Shown here in pieces: positions 23,514 to 31,786 of a stretch of DNA of 64,000 bases. Each line of letters begins with the position of its first letter. Within the stretch, counting starts at the first letter, position 1. The stretch comes from Xylanibacillus composti. Lineage in GTDB: Bacteria > Bacillota > Bacilli > Paenibacillales > K13. The notes under the pieces are model-generated. The model searched no databases and was not told the DNA's origin. It saw only the letters and a program-made list of their open reading frames with translations. Position numbers and translations under genes: made by a program. The stretch lies in the NCBI RefSeq assembly GCF_018403685.1, contig NZ_BOVK01000043.1, positions 1 through 64,000 of the forward strand, in the 5' to 3' direction.

Positions 23514-24437
23514 ATGCATGTTGTTTTTGGCACGGGTGCGCTTGGCCTAGCGGTTATGCGCTCGCTCATTCGGAAAGGGAAACCAGTCAGGATGATCAAT
23601 CGGCGCTCTGCTGTGCAGCTGCCGGAAAGGGTAGAGCTGCTGCAGGGGAATGCCGAGGAGGAAGCCTTTTGCATAGAAGCCTGTCGAGGTGCGGAGGTTG
23701 TCTACAATTGCACCGGACTGCCGTATTCACAATGGGCCGTGCAGCTTCCCCGCATCATGCAAGGGATCATTGCCGGGGCGGCAGCAGCCGGCGCCAAGCT
23801 GATCTACGGGGATAATCTGTATGCGTACGGTCCTCATGCTGGCGGGAGATACCATGAAGAGCTGCCGATAAAGCCTGTTGGAACGAAAACGAAGGTTCGG
23901 GCGAAGATGGCGGAAGAGCTGTTGCAGGCGCACCGAGACGGCGTCGTCCGTGCAGCGATTGGTCGGGGATCAGATTTTTATGGTCCCGGAGTGACTCTCT
24001 CCTTGCTGGGCGAGAGGGTATTCCAGGCAGCGCTGCAGGGGAAGCCAGCCGAGATTATTGGAAGTATTGATTTGCCGCACACGCATATTTATATTGATGA
24101 TTTTGCTTCCGGGCTTGTTGTGCTTGGCGAGGAGGAGAAGGCGCTCGGTCAGATATGGCATATTCCTTCCGCTGATACGGTTACGACCAGAGAACTGCTG
24201 GAAATGATATACGAACAAGCCGGACATAAGCCCCGGTACCGAATAGCCAACGGCAAGCTGCTTCATGTGATGGGCTGGTTCGTTCCGGCCATGCGCGAAT
24301 TCAGAGAAATCATGTATATGCTGAACGAACCGTTTCAGGCAGACTGCAGCAAGTTTGCCGCGGCTTTTCCTGTCCGAACCACCCCCCACCGCATCGCCAT
24401 TCAACAAACCTTGGCATGGATCAGATCCCGTTCTTGA
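23514..24437 (+). CDS. NAD-dependent epimerase/dehydratase family protein
   Basis: 307 residues, an atypical short-chain dehydrogenase. The N-terminal nucleotide motif is VVFGTGALGLAVMRSL and the strand-4 region ends YNCTGLPYSQW. The usual YxxxK is replaced by a region around DNLYAYGPHAGG and TKTKVRAKMAEELL, so catalysis may differ; RGSDFYGPGV and HTHIYIDDFA are typical of the NmrA/epimerase-like group. Substrate unknown. The ATG at 23514 has AGGAGGG six bases upstream. Co-transcribed with the PadR gene. Confidence 0.75.
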   Translation: MHVVFGTGALGLAVMRSLIRKGKPVRMINRRSAVQLPERVELLQGNAEEEAFCIEACRGAEVVYNCTGLPYSQWAVQLPRIMQGIIAGAAAAGAKLIYGDNLYAYGPHAGGRYHEELPIKPVGTKTKVRAKMAEELLQAHRDGVVRAAIGRGSDFYGPGVTLSLLGERVFQAALQGKPAEIIGSIDLPHTHIYIDDFASGLVVLGEEEKALGQIWHIPSADTVTTRELLEMIYEQAGHKPRYRIANGKLLHVMGWFVPAMREFREIMYMLNEPFQADCSKFAAAFPVRTTPHRIAIQQTLAWIRSRS

Positions 24438-24466
24438 AGAACGACAATGCTTTTGGAGGGTGTGAT

Positions 24467-24742
24467 TTAGGCGCGGGCAGCCAGCAGCTCGCGCATGCGT
24501 GCGGTGTAGTCCGTGATGACGCCGGATACGCCGAGATTGAGCATGTGGTTAATCTCCTGCTGCAGATTCACGGTCCATACGAACACAAGTTGGCCGTGCT
24601 GGCGGATGGCAGCGATATCCGCGCGGTCAATCATCCGGTAATGCGGATGCACGGAAAACACCTCATGCCCGAAGCTTTCGATCAGGTCAGTAACATGCAT
24701 CAGCTTGCCCGCATAGACAAGGCCTACCTTGGCATGAGGAAG
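24467..24742 (-). pseudogene. C-terminal remnant of a glycerophosphodiester phosphodiesterase
   Basis: Ninety-one codons remain open leftward and match the C-terminal end of UgpQ-type GDPD enzymes (KVGLVYAGKLMHV, then VFSVHPHYRMI, VFVWTVN and GVSGVITDY). An in-frame TAA at 24743-24745 precedes it and the N-terminal part with the HRG and metal-binding motifs is absent. It lies in the 467-base gap before, and on the opposite strand from, an intact GDPD gene; the two are different subtypes, so this is not a recent copy of it. The 24743-24904 stretch otherwise shows nothing beyond the next ribosome site. Confidence 0.75.
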
Positions 24743-24904
24743 TTAATCGATTTGCTTCGTTGTGTAAAAATTTTCTTTCCGGTTATTTCCTTCGCCATGT
24801 CAAACAAATGATTTTTCATAACCTCATAAAAAAGAGTGTATTCGCCAACCATGAACGCCTATAATAAAGGCAACATCATAGAGCAGCTTCTACGGGAGGT
24901 TATG

Positions 24905-25744
24905 ATGAAAAAATGGCATAGAGTCCCAACATTTATAATAGTCGTTGTATTGATCGGGATAGTAGTGCTTGCAGGATTGGCCGAAACAACGGGTCAAGCT
25001 TATGCTAAGGGAGACGTAGTGGTGGTTGCGCATCGGGGCGCTTCCGGACTGGCGCCGGAAAATACGATTGCCGCTTTCGATCTTGCACTGGAGCTTAGAG
25101 CCGATTATTTGGAACTGGATGTGCAAATGAGCCGCGACGGTCATTTGGTCGTCATTCATGATCCAAGTGTGAACCGTACGACCAATGGCCGAGGGCTTGT
25201 GCGGGACAAATTGCTGCATGAGCTCCAGCAGCTGGATGCAGGAGGCCGCTTTAGCAAGGAATATACCGGGGAGAGAATTCCGCTCCTGGAGGAAGTGCTC
25301 GAGCGCTATTGGGGAAGAATCGGCCTGCTGATTGAATTGAAAGAACCGAGTCTGTATCCCGGGATGGTGGAGAAAACGCTTGACATGGTGGGGCGGCTCG
25401 AAAGATCGGACGAGTCGGCAAAATCAGACGAGATGTATGCGGAGCAAGTGATTATCCAATCCTTTGATCGTGATGCGATCCGCTCGATTCGCGAGCAGAT
25501 GCCCGATATGGCAACGGCTGTGCTGATCCGCTCCGAACGCAAGCGCATGCTGGCGGAGGACTGGGAAGCCCTTGCCGCATACGCAGATTATGTGAATCCG
25601 CATCAATCCTTGGTGACTGCGAGGTTTGTCGAGAACGCGCATGCCTACAACTTGAAGGTGATTCCTTGGACCGTGCGCAAGCCAAGCGAGGCCAGGAGAT
25701 TGATCCATGCAGGGGTTGACGGCTTGATAACGGATTACCCTTAG
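24905..25744 (+). CDS. Glycerophosphodiester phosphodiesterase (exported)
   Basis: 279 residues. Hydrolyses glycerophosphodiesters to glycerol-3-phosphate and an alcohol. An N-terminal hydrophobic segment (about 6-27, then QAYA) exports or anchors it. Active-site marks are complete: VVAHRGASGLAPENT (catalytic His-Arg, Glu), ELDVQMSRDGHLVVIHD (metal Glu/Asp and second catalytic His), LLIELKEP and the closing VIPWTVRKP...GVDGLITDYP. Likely role: phosphate or glycerol recovery from lipids or teichoic acids outside the cell. The start is at the second of two adjacent ATGs, five bases after GGGAGG. Confidence 0.9.
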   Translation: MKKWHRVPTFIIVVVLIGIVVLAGLAETTGQAYAKGDVVVVAHRGASGLAPENTIAAFDLALELRADYLELDVQMSRDGHLVVIHDPSVNRTTNGRGLVRDKLLHELQQLDAGGRFSKEYTGERIPLLEEVLERYWGRIGLLIELKEPSLYPGMVEKTLDMVGRLERSDESAKSDEMYAEQVIIQSFDRDAIRSIREQMPDMATAVLIRSERKRMLAEDWEALAAYADYVNPHQSLVTARFVENAHAYNLKVIPWTVRKPSEARRLIHAGVDGLITDYP

Positions 25745-25818
25745 CGTACAATATGGTTCGTGCAGGCCGTTCTTACATAGGCATCACGATCCTACATGCG
25801 GAAAGGTGGCGGGAAGGA

Positions 25819-26364
25819 ATGATAATATGGCAAATATTCCTTTCTTTTTGTACAGCAACGCTGCTCGGATACGGCGGAGGTCCTTCCAGCATCCCGCTGT
25901 ATCAGGATCAGGTTGTAAACAAGCATGGCTGGATGACCTCCGAGGAATTCGGTCAGGCGCTGGCGTTCGGCAATGCGCTGCCGGGGCCAATCGCGACCAA
26001 GCTGGCTGCATATATTGGCTTTAAGGTTGGCGGGTGGCTCGGCGCTGCGGCAGCACTCACCGCTGTCGTCTTGCCGACAGCGCTGCTCATGGTAGCGCTG
26101 GCCGGAGTAATGGTGAAGCTGAGCAACAATCCTATCATCAGGGGCATGATTCGCGGCGTACAGCCGGTTATATTCGTTATGCTTGCGATGCTGGCCTATG
26201 ATTTTGCCAAATATGCGTTCAAAGCCTCTGAAGGGCCGATCGTATTTTTGCCGTTTTTTATAGCGGGCGCTTTTTTCATCCTCGTTCATTATTTGCAACT
26301 CAATGCGGTTTGGGGAATCATCGGATCAATGGCATTGGGGGCAATGTTTATGCGCGGCGGCTGA
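25819..26364 (+). CDS. Half-size chromate transporter (ChrA domain)
   Basis: 181 residues, a single ChrA domain with about five to six hydrophobic segments. The domain hallmark GYGGGPSSIPLYQDQVV followed by FGQALAFGNALPGPIATKLAAYIGF is intact. In Bacillales half-size ChrA proteins normally come as adjacent gene pairs; here no second half follows (the next gene is an opposite-strand XRE regulator), so it may act as a homodimer or have a distant partner. Substrate could be chromate or sulfate-like anions. The start at 25819 is preceded by GGGAAGGA, close in spacing. Confidence 0.8.
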   Translation: MIIWQIFLSFCTATLLGYGGGPSSIPLYQDQVVNKHGWMTSEEFGQALAFGNALPGPIATKLAAYIGFKVGGWLGAAAALTAVVLPTALLMVALAGVMVKLSNNPIIRGMIRGVQPVIFVMLAMLAYDFAKYAFKASEGPIVFLPFFIAGAFFILVHYLQLNAVWGIIGSMALGAMFMRGG

Positions 26365-26389
26365 GCTAGGCACGCTGCGAACCGCGACT

Positions 26390-26602
26390 TTAGTGGTCGC
26401 CTCCCTCGCCTGAACTTACTAATTCATCAATCTTCACCTTGAAAAAGTCGGCGATGCTTCGCAAGGTCATGTAATCGGGGAAGCGCCTGTTGTTTTCGTA
26501 ATGCGACCAGGCGGCGCGGGAAATACCGAGATGCTCGGAAACTTCCTTTTGCGTATACTTGTGTTTTTTGCGAAGCTCAGCCAAGCTTTTGCCGAAATTC
26601 AT
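26390..26602 (-). CDS. XRE-family helix-turn-helix repressor
   Basis: 70 residues, a single Cro/CI-type HTH: LAELRKKHKYTQKEVSEHLGISRAAWSHYENNRRFPDYMTLRSIADFF. No sensor domain. The ATG at 26602 has AAAGGAGGG five bases upstream, an excellent site; the frame extends up without support. A perfect 17-bp palindrome at 26694-26710 sits in its promoter region and is its likely own operator. It resembles small SinR-like or phage-derived repressors; what else it controls is unknown. Confidence 0.8.
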   Translation of the reverse strand: MNFGKSLAELRKKHKYTQKEVSEHLGISRAAWSHYENNRRFPDYMTLRSIADFFKVKIDELVSSGEGGDH

Positions 26603-26693
26603 GATTACCCTCCTTTGATGCTGGTGCAGTTGTATGGAACCGCCTGAGCGACGGGAGAAAGCGGATTCATCCAGCCGTGCTGTTTCTACTGTA

Positions 26694-26710
26694 TGATACA
26701 AATTGTATCA
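26694..26710 (-). promoter_or_regulatory. Palindromic operator upstream of the XRE gene
   Basis: TGATACAAATTGTATCA is a perfect inverted repeat of 7-base arms around AAT. It is 92 bases upstream of the XRE start codon. The TGATACA arm is similar to many Cro/CI-type operators. Confidence 0.6.
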
Positions 26711-26821
26711 ATGTCAAGACAGAATCAACAATTTCCCTTGAAATCAAGGGTTGTTTCTGTCTGACTCCTTCCTCGACATGGTTCTTTGATAACGTTTCGT
26801 AAAAAAAGTTGCATAAACCAG

Positions 26822-26980
26822 TTTTCAAATCGAATGAAATCTAATATAATAAAAACAAGACAGATTATCGATAATCGGTAATCGAGAATCGAGCAAGAAA
26901 GAGTGGTGGAAGACTTCAACTGTTTTCCGTAGAATTTTCTTAACAATGTCTCTATCGTTTTTGGAGGCATTATCGATAAT
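26822..26980 (+). promoter_or_regulatory. Promoter and repeated ATTATCGATAAT operators before the GntR gene
   Basis: TTTTCA (26822-26827), 17 bases, TATAAT (26845-26850) is a likely promoter. Downstream, a perfect 14-base palindrome GATTATCGATAATC (26863-26876) is followed by 7-base tandem units (TAATCGG, TAATCGA, GAATCGA) to about 26899, and a second perfect palindrome ATTATCGATAAT lies at 26969-26980, close to the ribosome site. These fit operators of the FCD-type GntR protein encoded next, set to block transcription from this promoter. Confidence 0.6.
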
Positions 26981-27007
26981 CGATATTTTGTGATGGAGAG
27001 TGAGTAC

Positions 27008-27655
27008 ATGCTTGGCAACCAACATACGTTCCGAAACAATTCCATCAGTGCGCAAGTGTACACCATGCTAAAGAAAGAAATCCTCGAGGGAAATTTGCAG
27101 CCTGGCGAGCGATTAATTGTTTTGGAAATTGCAGGACGTTTTCAAATCAGCCAAGCGCCCGTTCGGGAAGCACTGGAACGGCTTAAGCAGGAAGGCTTAA
27201 TTGTCGGCCAGCCGAACAAAGGCTCCGTGGTATCGAATATTACTTCCAAAGAGATCAGGGACATTTTTGTACTGCGTGAAATTATAGAGGGCTTTGCGGT
27301 CAGGGAATCTATGCCGCATCTTGACGAAGATGACTTTCGCTATCTGGAAAATTTGCTGGATGAGATGGACGAGGCGGCAAAGCAGGATGACATGCTGAAA
27401 ATTTTGGAGCGCGACATGGAGTTTCACGGTTTTTTCTACAAGCGCTGCAACAACCATGCCATTCTGGAGCTGTGGAATCACATGCGTTCCAAGGTTATGC
27501 GCTTCATGGCGATTTCGAACCGTTACTATTCCACCAAGAAGCTGGCAGCATACCACAGACCGCTGATTGAAGTATTGAAGTCTGGGGATGCGGCTGAAGC
27601 GGAGAGACAATTTATCGATCATATGAAGTCATACAAAGTGATTCATCTGGACTAA
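27008..27655 (+). CDS. GntR-family regulator, FadR/FCD subfamily
   Basis: 215 residues. N-terminal winged helix (about 8-75: SAQVYTMLKKEILEGNLQPGERL and ISQAPVREALERLKQEGLI). The C-terminal all-helical FCD domain (about 80-215) has the family metal ligands in outline: D and H in ERDMEFHGFFYKRCNN and later HRPLIEVLKSGD and FIDHMKSY. FCD regulators sense organic acids via a bound metal ion. Start at 27008 after GGAGAGTGAG. No metabolic genes lie beside it; the next gene is another regulator. Confidence 0.85.
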   Translation: MLGNQHTFRNNSISAQVYTMLKKEILEGNLQPGERLIVLEIAGRFQISQAPVREALERLKQEGLIVGQPNKGSVVSNITSKEIRDIFVLREIIEGFAVRESMPHLDEDDFRYLENLLDEMDEAAKQDDMLKILERDMEFHGFFYKRCNNHAILELWNHMRSKVMRFMAISNRYYSTKKLAAYHRPLIEVLKSGDAAEAERQFIDHMKSYKVIHLD

Positions 27656-27704
27656 GTGCATAGCGTCTTGAAATAGGAGAGCTTTCAAAAAGGGGACATG
27701 TAGC

Positions 27705-28880
27705 ATGCAGATGCAAGCTGAGAAGCTATTGTTACAAGACGAATGTATACTGAATTGGATGAGAGACCGTGTGCTGATTGATCTGGTTTCTGACAGGCTG
27801 AGCAAGAGCGAGGACTTGAAGGAGAAGCTGTCTCTGTTTAATCTGAATCCTTTCTACACCTTTCCGGCCATTGCCTTGTTGGAGCCATCGGCCTCCAATA
27901 AGGAGGATTCCGAGAAGCGCAGAATCTCGGAGAAGATTCGCGAGGATTTGCAGCAGCAGCTGAAGGACAGCAGTGTTGTTTTTACGGATGAAGAAGGACG
28001 TACAGGCATCTTGTTCTCTTGGGCGTCCAAGGGCGTGATTGATCGAATTCAACGGATGCTGAATGCTCGATTTCCGTTCCCCGTCAATATTGGGGTCGGC
28101 AAGCCGTGCAGCCAGCTGTCGGATGTTCACCAGTCTTACAAGCAGGCCGTTCAAGCGCTGCAGAATAAATTTTATAAAGGCGCGGGCCAGGTTATTCACT
28201 TCAGTGAGCTGGGCAAGACGAGGCCGCTCCAGGATTACCCGGTATCCAGAGAGAAGGACTTGTACGAGCGCATGAAGTCAGCGGACAGCGACGTGGAAAT
28301 TGAATGCGCTGTAAATGATTTTTACCATTGCATCTTGCAGAATGGCCCAATTGATGTGAAGGACATTTACGAATTAACGATTCGGCTTTTGGTCGGCATG
28401 GAAAAAAGAGCGCTGGAAGATGCGGAAAAAGCGAATGCAAGCCTCCATTATGAAATTATGTCTATTGTAAAGATGGAAACTTTGCAGGAGATTAAACGGT
28501 ATGTAATCGAATACCTAAAGGAGCTAAAAGACGTGATTTCGCAAAATGAAAAAGAGAGCCATCGCAGTATTATTAAAAAGACCCTTTATTTCATGGAGAT
28601 GGAATGCCAGAATGCGACGCTGGGCAGCGTCGCGCAGAAAGTGTACATGACGCCGACGTACTTAAGCCTGCTCTTCAAGATGAACACCGGCAAAACCTTC
28701 ATCGAGCAGCTGACCGATATCCGGATTGACAAGGCCAAGGATATGCTGAAAAATTCCTATTTGAAAAACTACGAGGTTGCAGAGCGGGTAGGGTACCAAG
28801 ATTCCCGGTACTTCAGCCAGCTGTTCAAGAAAAAGGTCGGAGTTTCCCCAAGCGAATACCGCGCTTCTGTGGGAAAATAA
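27705..28880 (+). CDS. AraC-type regulator, YesN-like without receiver domain
   Basis: 391 residues. The C-terminal 100 residues carry two HTH units (TLGSVAQKVYMTPTYLSLLFK and NYEVAERVGYQDSRYFSQLFKKK) ending VGVSPSEYRAS, typical of YesN. The middle (about 50-165) resembles the degenerate GGDEF-like region found in YesN response regulators (NIGVGKPCSQLSDVHQSYKQAVQAL), but the N-terminal phospho-acceptor receiver domain is absent. So it may respond to a partner or ligand instead of a kinase. It follows the GntR gene by 49 bases and may be co-transcribed. A strong terminator follows at 28932. Confidence 0.75.
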   Translation: MQMQAEKLLLQDECILNWMRDRVLIDLVSDRLSKSEDLKEKLSLFNLNPFYTFPAIALLEPSASNKEDSEKRRISEKIREDLQQQLKDSSVVFTDEEGRTGILFSWASKGVIDRIQRMLNARFPFPVNIGVGKPCSQLSDVHQSYKQAVQALQNKFYKGAGQVIHFSELGKTRPLQDYPVSREKDLYERMKSADSDVEIECAVNDFYHCILQNGPIDVKDIYELTIRLLVGMEKRALEDAEKANASLHYEIMSIVKMETLQEIKRYVIEYLKELKDVISQNEKESHRSIIKKTLYFMEMECQNATLGSVAQKVYMTPTYLSLLFKMNTGKTFIEQLTDIRIDKAKDMLKNSYLKNYEVAERVGYQDSRYFSQLFKKKVGVSPSEYRASVGK

Positions 28881-28931
28881 AATAGATGAAATCCGATAAA
28901 TGCGTAATGAAATGAGCGGACTACAGTCCGG

Positions 28932-28983
28932 AAAAAAGCTGCTCCGCACGGTCGAGCTATCGACGTGCGGGCAGCTTTTTTTC
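28932..28983 (+). terminator. Strong terminator after the YesN-like gene
   Basis: AAAAAAGCTGC...CCGCACG pairs with CGTGCGG...GCAGCTTTTTTT, with an inner GTCGA/TCGAC helix. A-rich on one side and T-rich on the other, so it works in both directions and separates the regulator genes from the leftward end of the siderophore locus. Bases 28984-29159 show nothing further. Confidence 0.9.
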
Positions 28984-29159
28984 ATGGCTTTCCCTATCTG
29001 TTGCTTCTTGCGGCATAATGCTTTACTTCGCAGCGGATTTCCCTCCAAAAGCGTCTCTGACTTCCGCTGCGCGCCTTGCCAGCATTCAATTTTCGTTAGG
29101 AGCTGCGTGCATTTGGACTGACAAGGCTTTGGGTGGAACAGCATTTGCCAGAGTCCGCA

Positions 29160-29921
29160 TCATGAAATGTTCAGCAGTTGATCCATGATTTGAGAAATGG
29201 ATCGCAACAACTCATCTCTCTGCGTCTTCAGAAAGAAATGGTCGCCCTTAATCATCTCCACGGAACATTCACCGGTCGTATAAGCCGCCCACGCGTCCAA
29301 CTCCTCACGGCTCGCCTCGGTATCGTCTGTTCCGCCAAATACCGAGATCGGACAATCCAGCGGCGCATCATCGACATAGACATAAGTTTCGTCGAGTTGA
29401 AAGTCCGCGCGCAGTATCGGCAGAAAGAACTGCAAGAGTTCTTTGCTTTGCAAAATGGCCTCGGGCGTGCCCGAAAAGCGGCGCAGTTCATTGATGAATT
29501 CCTCTTCGGGCAGCTGATGAAGAGGGCGGGGCTCCGGGATGTGCGGAGCGCGGCTTCCCGCAACGATTAGCCGGCAAGGCTGAATCCCCCGTGTTCTGCG
29601 AAGATTTCGCGCAACCTCGAAAGCAATTCGCGCTCCCAAGCTGTGCCCAAACAAGAGGAACGGACACTGCAAATAGGGATAGATGGCTTCGGAAATTGCC
29701 TCTGACATCACCCGCATATCACATAGGGGCTGCTCCGATATCCGGTTTTCCCTTCCTGGAAGCTGAATCGGATATATACCCGCATGAGCGGGAAACGCAC
29801 GCTCCCATCCCCGGAATACTGAGGCGCCTCCGCCTGCATAAGGGAGACAGAAGAGGCGAATTTGGTCTGATTCTTGCGGACTAGCGAGCAGCCAAGGCGT
29901 TCGGGCATGGTTCATTTCCAT
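29160..29921 (-). CDS. Type II (editing) thioesterase of the siderophore locus
   Basis: 253 residues, alpha/beta hydrolase of the GrsT/PchC/YbtT group that removes wrong acyl groups from carrier proteins. The oxyanion-loop start RLFCLPYAGGGASVFRGW, nucleophile elbow FGHSLGA (Ser), acid in FGGTDDTEA and His in KGDHFFL are all present. PchC-like enzymes keep thiazoline NRPS lines clear. I start at the ATG at 29921, which has AAGGAG seven bases upstream; an earlier ATG at 29945 overlaps the AraC stop. It is second in the leftward AraC-thioesterase operon and so responds to the same iron signal. Confidence 0.9.
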   Translation of the reverse strand: MEMNHARTPWLLASPQESDQIRLFCLPYAGGGASVFRGWERAFPAHAGIYPIQLPGRENRISEQPLCDMRVMSEAISEAIYPYLQCPFLLFGHSLGARIAFEVARNLRRTRGIQPCRLIVAGSRAPHIPEPRPLHQLPEEEFINELRRFSGTPEAILQSKELLQFFLPILRADFQLDETYVYVDDAPLDCPISVFGGTDDTEASREELDAWAAYTTGECSVEMIKGDHFFLKTQRDELLRSISQIMDQLLNIS

Positions 29922-29941
29922 TTGCTTTCTCCTTCGTTTGG

Positions 29942-30922
29942 TCATTCCGTTCGTTTCGTATGTGTATGTTTTCGATACTCATTAGGCGTCATGCCGGTAT
30001 TTTTTCGAAACAGCCCGCAGAAGCGGCCGGTATTTTTGTAGCCGACAATTTGGGCGATTTGATTGACGTACAAGTCCGAGTTGGCGAGGAGATGCTCCGC
30101 GTGGCTCATCCTCCTATGCTGGATATACTCGGTGATGGTGCAATGGTAGGCTTGTTTGAAGGTGTACTTGAGCTTGGTTGTTCCCATACAGGCAATGCGG
30201 GCAAGCTGCTCCAGGTGCAAATCGGAGGCAAACTGTTCATCGATGTAAGCGGTAACGGCCGTCAATCCGTCCAAGTCTTGGCTGGATAGGCTCTTCGTGA
30301 AAGGGGGCTGACTGACAAGCGAGCTTTTCTCGACGATGAGCGATAAAGCTTCCTTTACTTTCCCCTCATAAAACAGCTTTGCGGACAAGCCCGTTCCCCG
30401 GTAATTCCGGATTTGCCTCAGCAAAAAAACCAATTCAGGAAAATCTTCCTCACCGTCCATACGACTAAAAGCAGACCTAAGATCCCGGTAATCCCCAGGG
30501 TAGTTGCTAGTTAAGTAATCTTCAAAGTATTCCGGTATGATCACGATCCCTGTTGAACGAATGGGCACGTTCTTGTGATAGACGGCTCGATACACGTTCT
30601 TCTGTCCTATATGTCCTTTGATGCAATGGCACGCAAGGCGTTTGCTCGGTTCCAGTTCTTCTCCGGAAACGGAATCATAATAGTTGATGCTGATATATGC
30701 GGGCTGCTTGTATGCCAAGAACAAGTCCTCATACAAGACGAAATCCTGTACATAAACGGAAAACAAATTTTGATGGGAATAAGCCCAGAAGTACCCTCTG
30801 CCTTTATCGGATGCAAGCGTATAGCTGATGCCTTCACGGCCCAATGACTCGTTCTCGTCATCCAGATAAAACCCGTTGTCTACCAAACAAGGGACGAACA
30901 CTTCCGCGATAATATCTTTCAT
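29942..30922 (-). CDS. PchR/YbtA-like AraC regulator of the siderophore locus
   Basis: 326 residues. The C-terminal 95 residues have the two AraC HTH units (LHLEQLARIACMGTTKLKYTFKQAYH and LYVNQIAQIVGYKNTGRFCGLFRKNTG) ending MTPNEYRKH; the KLKYTFKQ variant is typical of the PchR/YbtA group. The N-terminal 220 residues are the putative ligand domain for the ferric siderophore, with YYDSVSGEELEPSKRLACH and a SNYPGDYRDLRSAF stretch. Known family members activate synthesis and uptake when the siderophore returns with iron. GGAGGTGG precedes the ATG at 30922. Divergent from the transport and synthesis operon across the Fur-box region. Confidence 0.85.
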   Translation of the reverse strand: MKDIIAEVFVPCLVDNGFYLDDENESLGREGISYTLASDKGRGYFWAYSHQNLFSVYVQDFVLYEDLFLAYKQPAYISINYYDSVSGEELEPSKRLACHCIKGHIGQKNVYRAVYHKNVPIRSTGIVIIPEYFEDYLTSNYPGDYRDLRSAFSRMDGEEDFPELVFLLRQIRNYRGTGLSAKLFYEGKVKEALSLIVEKSSLVSQPPFTKSLSSQDLDGLTAVTAYIDEQFASDLHLEQLARIACMGTTKLKYTFKQAYHCTITEYIQHRRMSHAEHLLANSDLYVNQIAQIVGYKNTGRFCGLFRKNTGMTPNEYRKHTHTKRTE

Positions 30923-31034
30923 TTTACCACCTCCAAATATCACGAACGGACGATGTGATAGCGCGATTAGACGGAAACACTCCAATGGTATTGTCGGTTG
31001 CTTCAAGTGGAAGTAAAGTAAAATCAGAAAGTTT

Positions 31035-31053
31035 GATAATGATAATCATAATC
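31035..31053 (+). promoter_or_regulatory. Fur box controlling the siderophore locus
   Basis: GATAATGATAATCATAATC matches the 19-base Fur consensus GATAATGATAATCATTATC at 18 of 19 positions. It sits between the divergent AraC gene (start 30922) and the ECF S gene (start 31157), 112 and 103 bases away, where Fur with iron could silence both directions. The flanking region is very AT-rich; a TTGATA (31033-31038) with TAATTA 16 bases on is a possible rightward promoter inside the box. Confidence 0.85.
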
Positions 31054-31156
31054 ATAATTAAATGAAAATAACAATAAATAATATTAATAGTAATTATTAC
31101 GATTTACATTATAAATCTTACTTTCATTTTGCACAAGTACAGGAGGAGAAAAGATC

Positions 31157-31786
31157 ATGCAAGCACAAGCACAATCGCAAGTTCACAAGCAGAATACGAC
31201 CGTGCACAACCGTTGGAGGATGAGGGATTTCATTACGCTCGCGATATTCAATGTCGTGATGATGATCATTCTTACGGTCGGCGGCATGTTTGCCCATCCC
31301 ATCGCTTATCTGGTTGGCGCAGGGGTTGTGGCGTTGTTCAATGGCCCGATCTACATGGTGATGGCCAATAAAATCGGCAAACGGGGCGTATTGTTCTTCA
31401 GCTCTCTGCTCGTGGGGTTGTATTTCATGGCGTTCGGCTTCGTATACTTCCTGATCACATTGGCTCTCATTGGCATTTTGTGCGAGCTGGTTATGTGGGG
31501 AAGCGATACATACAAGAATCCGGTCCGCAACGCCATCGGCTATGGGTTGTTTTACGTGGGTTACAGTCTGTGCGGCGTTGTGCCCATTGTTTTCTTCAAG
31601 GAACAATATGTAGCGATCCTTGAGCAAAGCTATTCCCCAGATAAGCTCGGCACCCTGTTGTATTATTACGGCACGCCAGGCATGGTGCTGACCATGTGCG
31701 CCATTTCATTCGCGGGCGGCTTGGCCGGTTGCTATATCGGGAATACATTGCTGAAAAAACATGTGGCGAAGGCTAGGTTGGTGTAA
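31157..31786 (+). CDS. MptD-family ECF transporter S component
   Basis: 209 residues, about six hydrophobic segments after a polar 25-residue lead. It matches the MptD (Trep_Strep) group of ECF substrate-binding (S) proteins: FITLAIFNVVMMIILTVGGMF, GPIYMVMANKIGKRGVLFF, and GFVYFLITLALIG. S components bind the substrate inside the membrane and couple to T and A subunits. The next two genes supply T and A, giving a full dedicated ECF unit. AGGAGGAG precedes the ATG. Its place at the head of the siderophore operon suggests uptake of the ferric siderophore, a precursor or a related metal complex; the ligand is not proven. Confidence 0.8.
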   Translation: MQAQAQSQVHKQNTTVHNRWRMRDFITLAIFNVVMMIILTVGGMFAHPIAYLVGAGVVALFNGPIYMVMANKIGKRGVLFFSSLLVGLYFMAFGFVYFLITLALIGILCELVMWGSDTYKNPVRNAIGYGLFYVGYSLCGVVPIVFFKEQYVAILEQSYSPDKLGTLLYYYGTPGMVLTMCAISFAGGLAGCYIGNTLLKKHVAKARLV

